This document shows positions 1 to 9,692 of a DNA stretch of 64,000 nucleotides, one piece after another. The position numbers were made by a program, and so were the translations under genes. The stretch comes from Alisma plantago-aquatica (taxonomy: Eukaryota; Streptophyta; Magnoliopsida; Alismatales; Alismataceae): positions 884,920,335 to 884,984,334 of the forward strand of contig OY856410.1 of the NCBI GenBank assembly GCA_963693085.1, written 5' to 3'. Each line of letters opens with the position of its first letter. The first letter of the stretch is position 1. Below the pieces are notes generated by a model, which ran no database searches, was not told the origin of the DNA, and saw nothing but the letters and a program-made list of their open reading frames with translations.

Positions 1-2323
1 GCTATGTGTACCTAATGAAGCATAAGTCAGAAACCCTTGAAAGGTTCAAGGATTTCATGATTGAAGTACAGAACCAACTTGGTAAAAGTATTAAGGCACT
101 TCGATCCGATCGAGGTGGGGAATACTTAAGCCAGGAGTTTGAGGACCTTCTATGAGCCCGTGGTATTGTATCACAATGGACTCCGCCTGGAACACCAAAA
201 CATAATGGTGTGTCTGAAAGATGGAATCGCACATTGTTGGATATGGTGCGATCAATGATGAGTTTTGTTGATCTTCCAATTTCCTTCTGGGGTCATGCTC
301 TTAAAACCACCGCGTTTACACTTAACCGAGTACCATCTAAATCGGTTCAAAAGACACCATATGAGATATGGACTGGGAAGCATCCCGATTTGTCTTTTCT
401 GAAGAATTGGGGGTGTGAGGCTTACATTAGAAAAATGTTTCCTGATAAGCTGGACCCAAATCCGATAAATGTTATTTTGTTGGATACCCCAAGGAAATGA
501 GGGGATATTATTTATACCACCCTACTGACAACAAAGTGTTTGTTGCCAGGACAGTTGTGTTCCTAGAGAAGGAATTTATTTCCAAAGGAAGTAGTGGGAG
601 GAAAATAGAGCTTGAAGAGGTTCAAGCCCAACATGAAAACATAGAACCGGTAGATGTACAAGAGGAAAATGGAGATTCACAAGGTGTTGTGGAATCTCAG
701 TCTCCTCAGGTAACACAAGGACCTCATAGATCTAGTAGGACCCGCCTTGAACCTAAGAGGTTTGGATACCTTGTTACTCAGGAAGGTGGTGAGTTGATCA
801 TAGATGATGATCCAACTACCTATATAGAGGCTATGGAGGGACCAGATTCTGAGAAATGGCTTGAAGCCATGATATCTGAGATGGAATCCATGTACCCCAA
901 CAAAGTATGGACTTTGGTGGAACCACCCGAAGGGATAAAACCCATAGGGTGCAAGTGGGTCTTTAAGAAAAGACTGACATGGATGGCAATGTGCAAACTT
1001 ATAAAGGAATATTGGTTGCGAAGGGATTTCGACAAGTTCAAGGTGTTGACTATGACGAAACCTTTTCTCCAATTGACATGATTAAGTCCATCAGGATCAT
1101 GCTTGCTTTTGCAGCTTATTATGACTATGAGATTTGGCATATGGATGTTAAAACTACATTCCTTAATGAGAATATAAATGAGGATGTGTACATGACACAG
1201 CCTGAAGGTTTTGTAGATCCAAAGAATGCCAATAAAGTCTGTAAGCTGCAAAGGTCAATCTATGGATTGAAGCAAGCATCTCGGAGTTGGAATCTTCGAT
1301 TTGATGAGGAAGTCAAAGTGTTTGGCTTTATTCAAAATGAAGATGAACCTTGTGTGTATAAGAAGGTTAGTGGGAGCTCGACCACATTCCTCATATTGTA
1401 TGTGGATGACATACTTTTGATGGGGGATGATGTCTTAGCCTTAGAGAAGGCAAAGACTTGGCTTGGGAATACTTTCTCAATGAAGGACTTAGGAGAAGCA
1501 TCCTACATTCTAGGAATTAAGATCTATAGAGATAGATCTAGAAGGCTTCTCAGATTAAGTCAGAGCACGTACATTGACAAAGTGTTGAAGCGGTTCAGCA
1601 TGGAGAACTCAAAGAGAGGCAACATCCCCATGCTACATGGATTCACCGTCTCTAGAGATCAATGTCCCCAATCTTGTGAAGAGAGGGAGCGTATGAATGG
1701 GATCCCATATGCATCAACCATCAGATCTATCATGTATGCTATGTTGTGCACACGCCCAGATGTCTCGTATGCTCTCAGCATGACAAGCAGGTACCAGTCA
1801 GATCCCGGGGATGCTCACTGGACAGCCGTAAAGAACATCCTCAAGTACTTGCGAAGGACTAAGGATCAGTTTCTTGTTTACAGCGGTGAGGATGGTTGTA
1901 AAGGGTTACATCGATGCAAGCTTCCAAACCGATAAAGATGATTACAAATCACAGTCAGGATTTGTATTTTGCCTTAATATTGGAGTTGTGAGATGGAAGA
2001 GTTCCAAGCAAGAAACAGTTGCCAATTCTACTATAGAGGCCGAGTATATTGCTGCTTCACATGCAATAAAGGAGACTGTGTGGATCAGGAAGTTCATTTC
2101 TGAACTTGGTGTAGTTCCCAGTAGTTGTGATGCAATTGAGCTTTATTGTGACAATAATAGAGCTATTGCACAAGCTAAGGAACCCAGATCACATATGCGG
2201 TCCAAGCACATACTGTGATGCTTCCATCTCATACGAGAGATCGTACAACGAGGAGATGTGAAGATTTGCAAAGTACCAACTAAAGACAACATAGCTGATC
2301 CACTGACTAAGGTCCTTTCTTAG
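1..2323 (+). pseudogene. Ty1/copia pol, 3' part (integrase C-terminal half, RT, RNase H), broken
   Basis: This is the end of a copia polyprotein whose 5' part lies left of the window. In order I see the integrase core (RSDRGGEY, then HNGVSER), the integrase C-terminal region (VFLEKEF), reverse transcriptase (MDVKTTFLN, SIYGLKQASR, catalytic YVDD at 1399-1410) and RNase H (SSKQETVANST, EAEYIAAS). The frame is broken by a TGA at 153-155, a 1-nt loss near 450, a shift near 972-975, a shift near 1890 and a TGA at 2216-2218. The natural stop is probably TAG at 2321-2323. The RNase H tail and the LTR start resemble the Angela/BARE group; that assignment is from memory of the family. The element cannot make a full polyprotein. 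Confidence 0.93.
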
Positions 2324-2381
2324 CAAAAGCATGATGGTCATGCTAGGTCACAAGGACTGAGGTTCCTTGGTGACTGGCTCT

Positions 2382-2398
2382 AAGTGCAAGTGGGAGTC
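2382..2398 (+). other. Polypurine tract of the copia element
   Basis: A purine-rich stretch ending in AAGTGGGAGTC directly precedes the LTR start TGTTGG. It sits about 60 bp after the pol stop, as expected for the plus-strand primer of reverse transcription. Confidence 0.65.
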
Positions 2399-3588
2399 TG
2401 TTGGTATGTATGCCCATAGAGCAAGTCATATGATGATTGTAATGGGATACTTTGTAAATGATTTGAATAATAATAAAGACAATTTCCGATCTATATGTTT
2501 AAACTATTTCTGAGATGATGGTGTAACATGATAGATGTCTAAAGAATGATTTTACTCAATGACATATGCTTTTAGGTTAAGGACCTAAACGATGAGATCA
2601 TGCGGATGTCAAGAGTATACATTCTTGTTTGGTCCCTAGTCGGTTGTTATTGTGGAAATAACCATAGACATCAATAAAACGGAAGACTAGATTGTGTGTT
2701 GGTTGATGACTGAATCTCATTAGTCATGATATAGTGATATCAAACCAAGCACATAGGTACTTGTTAGAGAACAAGGTACCAAACAGACCCACCGTGAGAG
2801 TGACACATGGAACCTTGACTTGGTAGTCACAGTAAGCTCTCACAGTGATGGTGGTGAGTGTGATTCGTAGACCTGAAATCACTACACTCAACACATGTCA
2901 TTGGGTACACTTTGACATCATCAAATGCAGTCTTGAAACATGGATTTTTATAAAGGTGATGATTGGGTGGCTTTAACAGATGGGGATTTTGAGGGGTGAG
3001 TGATAGATATGGGATTTTTCCCTCCTGAGGGAGTTCGATATCCTTGGACAATTGATGAGTAGGATTGAGAAAGGCATGCGCATGTACGTGTGAATCAATA
3101 TGTGATATTGATGTCACACACATCTCACCCAGTCTGCAATGAGATCAAGGAAATGAATGAATGTTGACAGGATGACTGTTCCATGCCTCGAGTTCATTCT
3201 GGATATCAGCGACAAAGGAATTATACATTCACTATAACACCATTCATGTATTTTAGGATTGAAAGTTGTTCTCCAACTTTCTATTTCACTTGGGTAGCAG
3301 TGATGTGTGACTAGGCACCACACTTTGCTTGTGAAGTCATAAGTGTTATGGACTTTCACTGCCAACGTGAAATGGACCTGTAGGGTCACACACATAGGAT
3401 TTAACCTGGAAAAGGAGTTTTGTCCACAAACAATGTTTATATTGATTACTAAAGGAGTTTAGTAGTTCAATTAAACACTCAATTAATTGATAGCTCAATA
3501 TCATAGTGTTCAAGGTGTTGGACTGATTGATTAGAGTATTAGATTGATTGAAACCGCAATTGACTGATTCTGCACAATCTGTACTCCC

Positions 3589-4000
3589 AACCGATCGACT
3601 CATGTGATGAACCGATCGGCTCAACTTGGTGAACCGATTGGCTCAGGTGGTGAGTCGATCGACTCAGGTGGTGAGTCGATCGGCTCATGGATAGGGTGAA
3701 CGATTGCTTCAAGTGTTGAAACGATCGGTTCAACCGTTGCAACCGGGCAAGTTGGGAAAGTAAGATTGGTGAGAATTTTCCTTTCGTTTCACTTGCCAAT
3801 TTGATTGGAACAAGGATTGGTATTCGGTACCAATTAGAAACAAAAAGAAGGAAAGTCAATCGGGACCTGATCAGGACCACTAACCGACCGGTTCAGTTGT
3901 GAACCGACCGGTTCATGGGTCCCAACCGATCGGTTGAGGTGTCAACCGACCGGCTCAGATCCCCAACTGACCGTTTCAGTTGTGAAATGATCGGTTCAAG
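3589..4000. repeat. 21-bp-phased semi-palindromic motif array in copia U3
   Basis: About thirteen degenerate copies of a motif close to AACCGATCGGTTCA, whose core AACCGATCGGTT is a perfect palindrome. They lie in two blocks. In block one the copies start near 3591, 3612, 3634, 3655, 3676, 3700 and 3721. In block two they start near 3884, 3904, 3926, 3946, 3967 and 3987. Spacing is 20-22 bp almost throughout, two turns of the helix. It lies 100-500 bp upstream of the TATA box, where an LTR enhancer would be. The regulatory role is inferred. Confidence 0.75.
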
Positions 4001-4098
4001 TTGCGAGTTGGTTGTTTTTTGTGGAAAATCTCGAACCCTTCTACTCCTGCTTTAGTCCCGCATTGCCCGGGATAGATAACCATGTCCCATGACCCGCC

Positions 4099-4110
4099 TA
4101 TATATATATA
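4099..4110 (+). promoter_or_regulatory. TATA box of the copia LTR
   Basis: TATATATATATA followed by GGGG, in the last quarter of the LTR and downstream of the U3 motif array. Transcription would begin roughly 30 bp further on. Confidence 0.6.
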
Positions 4111-6120
4111 GGGGTATTGGAGGCTTCTCAAAGTACAACTCAGTGTAAACCAGTTGCTCTGCAAAGTTTTCGTTCTCTCTGGTTTTGGTAACCAAGAGAT
4201 CCCGAGCAAGTGCTACCCGAAAAGGGAGGCACAACAAGGGAAAGACAACTGCAGTTGTGACTGGTGGTAGGAGAGTGTGTTGGCGACTAGTACACCAACA
4301 GGAGGGTGCGACTCCTTCTGATTCCTTGTGCGACAAGGAGATCGGATTTCCAGGCAGTCCGTGTGGACGACTGTAGAGGCGGGAGACCTCTGTAGCTTGG
4401 AGGACAACTGTCAATCCCGACAGTCCCGGTGAGACCAGGAGTCTTCAGTCCTGGTACAACCAGGAGCTGCACAGACACCGTCCAAGACCAGAGGTGAAGA
4501 CTACGCAAGGCGCGAGGTACTGTCACCGAGCAAGCCTCGGGACAAGATATGCATCCACAAACCATCTTTCCTATTGTATAGACGTTGACGTGATTCCTTT
4601 TGTTCTGGGTTTTGGGGAGAAATTTTTTGTTTCCGCTGCTTCTCTGCCTCCTCTAAAACCCAACACCATGTGTATTGCCTAAAATCAAGAAAACCGAGAC
4701 ACAATCATGCAATTGCACGATACACTATCAAAATCAAGTAAAATGGTTTATAACAAAAGAGTATACTTGGCAGGACTTATATTAAAAAAAATAACAAATG
4801 ATTTCCAAAACCAATATCATTCGACAAAATGTTTGTTATTCAATGATTCAATTTTTACTAAGAGTTCCCATTATGTTGTAATCAAGCATGCTTATATATT
4901 TTGTGTGATTCTATTTCCCCTCTATTGCCCCAACGCGATGGGGAAGGTCACTAGACTCCTTCTCACCATAGGAACATAGGAGACCAATGTACAAGTCCAA
5001 CCTCCAAATGAGGGGGTTGTTTCACTCAATATCAATAATATCAACATTATCAATATCATCATCATTATCAATATCAGGCAGTCATAATGGGAATGCAATT
5101 TATGTTTTCATGTTTTTCAAAATATAGTACAGAAAAATAGAAGACTAATCATAGGGAACCATATCTCATCCTAGTAAGTAGCCAAGTACACAATCAATAG
5201 ATACATAAAAAGTATCTTCATTACAACTAAAGAGGAGGTATAATAGCATACCTGTCATCGAGGATTTCGAGTATAATCAATATCCGATCAATAGGTCAAC
5301 CCTTGAGTCAGATCCTAAATCATCAAGATTGGATCAAGGGTCAAGATCATGATGTTCAGAATATCAGGTTTCAATATTCGAGATTAGGATTACACTTTTT
5401 CTACATCAACCTTAGGGTTTGGTTATTCACGTATAATAAATATTTCAATATGTCCAACATTATTTCAAGTGTACAATAATATTTCAAGTGTGAATGACTT
5501 ACCTAGGTTTTCTAGGATCATATGTGTTAACCCTAATTTATGGTATTTATACAAGTCATCATCACATTTCTATATTATCATCATGATAACTAATATCATT
5601 GGAAATCAAGATAAGGTCGATGGGTCAAACTATATCAAGTGTTTTGTAAGATTAGATCCATCATCATAATATTAAGGTTAATCCCTAGTTCAATGTGCAT
5701 GATTCACATTCTAGGGGAGATGAGTTGCAAGATCAGATCTAAACTCATACATAGTCAAGTTCAGTTTCAAGATGAGCATTAGAGTCATAATTAGGGTTTC
5801 TCAAGGATTAATCATCATTATTAAGCCATTAGAAAAATTAATAAAGCAAGAGATCAAATATAGGGGTTTTATTGAACAAAATTTGGAATCTGGTCTCAAA
5901 AATATTTTTAAACGATCCTTTGGAATTTTCTGATCAAGATTGACTATTTGTTCATCATTTTTGGAGTTTGGATGCATTTTCTATGATTAAATTGAGATTA
6001 GAGTATTTAAATGAATATTTACCAGAGAGAAAGATGAGATACCTTATTTTGTGCAAAAGGTTGGTTGTTGGATGGCCTAGATTTCCCCACATGGGTGAGG
6101 CAGCTTTCTCACTTGCTAGA

Positions 6121-6245
6121 CCGGTTCAAGCCTTCAATTCAGCCGATTTATTCTTGGTTCGGCCGATTCACCCCCTAAAAGTGGTTCATTCTCTAGTAGG
6201 TCGGTTCCACCAGACCAGCTGGTCCCTCTTGAACCGAGCGGTTCG
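6121..6245. repeat. CCGRTTCA-type motif array with about 21-bp spacing
   Basis: Motifs CCGGTTCA (6121), CCGATTTA (6143), CCGATTCA (6163), GTGGTTCA (6181), TCGGTTCC (6201) and CCGAGCGGTTCGG (6234) recur at about 20-22 bp for the first five. It is the same motif class and spacing as the copia U3 array at 3589-4000, but in a different LTR. Confidence 0.5.
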
Positions 6246-6567
6246 GGGAGTTCTCCTCCCTTGTTCAGGCCTCACGCAAGCCACAAAGGAAGGAAGAGGA
6301 GCTCTCTGGCGTGGGGAGACTTTGGGAGCAGATGAAGGAAAGGGAGGCGGCGAGTAGGCCGACCAGTCTTGCCTCAGCCCCACAAACTGGATGAGAGCCA
6401 TAGTAAAGGGAGAGGAGGTGAGTAGCAGGGACACTCAAGGGCGTTCATGTGGAGGCATTGCTTCTTGGATCAGCTAGATATTGGGGACAATTCGGGGGCA
6501 TTTTAATGTGTGATGGAAAGTACAAAGGAGAGTTGAGGATTGGCGAGGTCATTGTGAGCATTGAGGT

Positions 6568-6580
6568 CCCTTATATAGTG
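6568..6580 (-). promoter_or_regulatory. Putative TATA box of the decayed LTR
   Basis: On the minus strand this reads CACTATATAAGGG. It lies about 710 bp from the presumed LTR edge at 7292, compared with about 870 bp in the chromovirus LTRs. Confidence 0.45.
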
Positions 6581-7292
6581 TTAGAACTAGGGTTTGCGTT
6601 GGGTAGGAGCTGGTCAAGGGCAGGGCTGCCATAGTGAGACAGAGAGGGTGAAGATCTCATTTTGGCAGTTGCATAGAGCAATAAAAGAGGTCAAAATAGG
6701 GCTAGTTGAGTTCAAAATTGTGATAGGGTCATTTTGGCTTGCTTAGAATATCAAATACCAGTCAAGAGCGGGAGATCGATCATCATGGTCGCATTCATAC
6801 CTCCCCGCAATCAGTGGTAGGTTAAAGATAACCTCATAGCCGCTAGATCAGACCCCTGATATGTGGGTCTTTTATCTGAGGGATGGGGCTCGTCCCCTCC
6901 CTTTACAACGGATTGACAACTTGGAACAGGGCAATTAAAAGGGCAAATAAAAGGATTTTCAATACATTAACTTCAAGAAATCATAGTAAATAGTAGGAAT
7001 GTCAAAATGACATGAAATTTGGACCATAGCTTCACAAAAATGTGTAGAACATTTAGAAAAATATTGAGAATCAAAGGATGAAGTTTGATTGACCAATTTG
7101 TTTGTTTGGACAAAGTGATAAATGAATCCAATTTGAGGTGTTATAACGTGTATAAAGATCACATCGATCACCATATTTTGAATTTGAGTCTCGACATTGA
7201 ATATGTAGCTAAGAAAAATAAATTTGGACCATGAGTGAACATAGAGGGAAAAAATTGGAATTAATTCATAATAATGCTAAATTTCACTTTGT

Positions 7293-9690
7293 CACACCTT
7301 CTGCAACCAATCTACCTTTATAGGTTTGAACATTTCCATCCATGTCGATCTTCTTTTTGAAGACCCGCTTGCACCCTATTGGTTTTACCCCTTTGGGTGG
7401 ATCCACCAAGGTCCATACCTTTTTGGTGTACATGGATTCTGTCTTAGATCTCATGGCTTCGAGCCATTTCTCAACATCTGGTCCCTTAGTAGCTTCTAGA
7501 TAGGAAGTTGGCTCATCTGCTATGCCCAATTCATCACTATCTTGAGTCATGAGAAATCCAAATCTCTCACGCTCAAGTCATGTCCTACAATACCTATGAG
7601 GTTCTTGTGTTACATTTGGAACTTGAAATTCTACAACAGTTTATGAGTCTTCATGTTCCTTATGTACCTCCTCAGGTTCTCTACTTTCTTGTTGATCTCA
7701 AACTTCTTCAAGCTCTACATTCCTCCTACTGATTCTTTTGGAAATAAATTCCTTTTCAAGAAATACAGTAGTCCTAGCAACAAACATGTTGTTGTCATTT
7801 GGTGTGTAGAAGTAGTATACCCAAGTTTCCTTGGGGTATCCAACAAAATAGCATTTTTCCGATTTGGGTCCAAGCTTTTCAAGAAATTTTTTATTAACAT
7901 AAGCTTCGCATACCTAAATCTTTAACATAGACAAATAGGGAAGATTCCCATTCCATATCTCATATGGTGTCTTTTGAATCAATTTGGAAGGTACACGGTT
8001 AAGTGTAAATAATGCAGTTTCAAGAGAATATCCCTAGAATGATATTGGAAGTTTGGTTGAACTCATCATCGATCATAACATGTCCAAAAATGTACGATTC
8101 CTTCTTTTTGACACCCCATTATGTTGTGGTGTACCAGGTGGAGTCCATTTTGATACAATACGACAATCTCTCAGAAGGTCCTCAAACTCTTGGCTTAAGT
8201 ATTCACCACCTTGATCTGAACGGAGTATTTTAATACTCTTACTAAGTTTCTTCTCTACTTCATCCATGAAATTCTTAAACATTTCAAGATTTTTGAATTG
8301 TGCTTCATAATATATACATAAACATACCTACTGAGGTCATCAGTGAAGGTAATGAAGAATTAATAGCCTCCTCTAGCATTTGATCTAAAAGGTCCACATA
8401 CATCAGTATGTATGAGCCCTAGCAGATCACTGGCTCTCTCACTATGTCTAGTGAAAGGAGTCTTGGTCATCTTGCCTAATAAACAAGCCTCACATGTCTC
8501 TAATGATTCAAAATTAAAATAGTCTAGATAACCATCCTTATGGAGTCTAGATATGCACTTCTTGTTATGTGCCCAAGACAACAATGCCATAAGTATGTTT
8601 TGTTTGAGTTGTCAAGTGTTATCCTTTTAGTAATTAAGATGTATATGCTAGATTCAAGTTCTAACAAGTAGATACCATAAGACATAGGGGCATTGCCAAA
8701 AAAGATCTCATATTTAGAAATAGAAATCATTCCATTCTTAATGTGAAATTCAAATCCACTCTTGTCCATACAAGATACAAAAATAATATTATTATTAATG
8801 GCGGGTACATAATAGCAATTCTTTAATTCTATTACAAGGCCCATAGGCAAAGATAAACTAACAACTTGAACTATAGTGGTAGAAACTCTTGCTCCATCAG
8901 TGATCCACAACTTGACTTGACCCTTTTGTAAAGGCTTATTTCTTATCAGATCATGCATATTTGAACATATGTGAGATCCACATCCAGTATCCAGTACCCA
9001 TGATGAAGAAGTATTTAAGTTTATCTCAATAACATATATACTTGAAGTGGAAATCTCTATCCCCTACTTCTTCCTCCTCAGTTCCTCCAGGTAGAGAGGA
9101 CATTTTCTTTTCAAATATCCACCCTGGTGACAATGGGGACAACTGCCTTCTTTGGAGATCCCACCTTTAACTTTGAGCGCAGATGACTTTGACTTATGCA
9201 CGACTTTAAAAACTTTCTTAGCCTTGAATTTGCCTTTTGACTTTCCCTTTTTCTTTTGATCATCATCACAGACTTGGGCTTGTCTTTCTTCATCTCTACT
9301 TTATTTGTCCTCAACATGCCCAACAATTCTGACAATGGCTTGTCAAGATTGTTCATGTTGTAGTTCATGACAAAATGACTTTATGATTCAGGCAATGATT
9401 GCAGAATCACATCAGTGGCCAACTCTTGACCTAGGGGAAATCTCAACTTGAATATGCATTCTATGTACCCAATCAAATTGATTATGTGGGTACCAATTGC
9501 GTCTCCCTCTTTCATCTTGCTTCTAAACAAAGCCTTAGAGACATCATATCTCTCCTATCTTGCATGATGATGATACATGTTATTGAGATGTGTTACCATC
9601 TCCATGACATTCATGTTCTCATGTTTCTCTTGCAAATCATAGTGCATTGAGCACAACATCAGGCACATGACATTCATGTTCTCATGTTTC
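7293..9690 (-). pseudogene. Ty1/copia gag-pol fragment, decayed and truncated at both ends
   Basis: Reading leftward on the minus strand: gag (MCLMLCSMHYDLQ near 9660, with in-frame stops), a CCHC-type knuckle near 9125, protease (WVLDTG near 8990), the pre-integrase zinc region (LWHCCLGH, then CEACLLGK, 8360-8590), the integrase core (RSDQGGEYLSQ and PQHNGVSKRRN, 8073-8282), the integrase C-terminal region (7715-7900) and the start of RT (KPIGCK to KGRLVAEG, 7284-7550). It stops abruptly at about 7293, so most of RT and all of RNase H are missing. A 1-nt shift near 8568, a stop near 8368 and further shifts break it. It is related to, but clearly diverged from, the copia at 1-2323. Confidence 0.88.
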
Positions 9691-9692
9691 TC
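9603..9692. repeat. 27-bp direct duplication at the copia/chromovirus junction
   Basis: A 27-bp string starting CATGACATTCATG occurs at 9603-9629, inside copia gag, and again at 9666-9692, exactly where copia sequence ends and chromovirus sequence begins. The last CTC of the second copy overlaps the start of the chromovirus homology (CTCGGAGCGG), giving microhomology. This is the signature of template switching during end joining. Confidence 0.8.

Larger units (their letters stand above)
2399..4665 (+). repeat. Complete copia 3' LTR, 2267 bp
   Basis: It starts TGTTGG right after the polypurine tract and ends CCAACA, a perfect 6-bp terminal inverted repeat. The five bases after it, CCATG (4666-4670), are the expected target-site duplication; the partner copy lies outside the window. 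U3 holds a 21-bp-phased motif array (3589-4000) and a TATA box (4099-4110), so R would begin near 4135-4145. The start resembles Angela/BARE-type LTRs (TGTTGG, then TATGCCC). There is no credible coding sequence inside. Confidence 0.87.
4671..7292 (-). mobile_element. Decayed gypsy-type LTR remnant, minus orientation
   Basis: No coding region is evident. Several marks match the chromovirus LTR at 14554-17432 in the same order: a segment near 5215-5270 (GCATACCT followed by a GAGTATAATC-like stretch), a GC-richer block at 6060-6640, a minus-strand TATA box at 6568-6580 and a U3-like stretch near 6780-6920. The right edge abuts the truncated copia at about 7293, and the left edge abuts the copia LTR. 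The homology is weak and judged by eye, so the lineage (Tekay-like) is an inference. Confidence 0.45.

Noticed and set aside
4185..4565. Several overlapping 60-90-codon ORFs in the copia LTR
   Set aside because: They lie in R/U5 on both strands, overlap one another, and have no domain.
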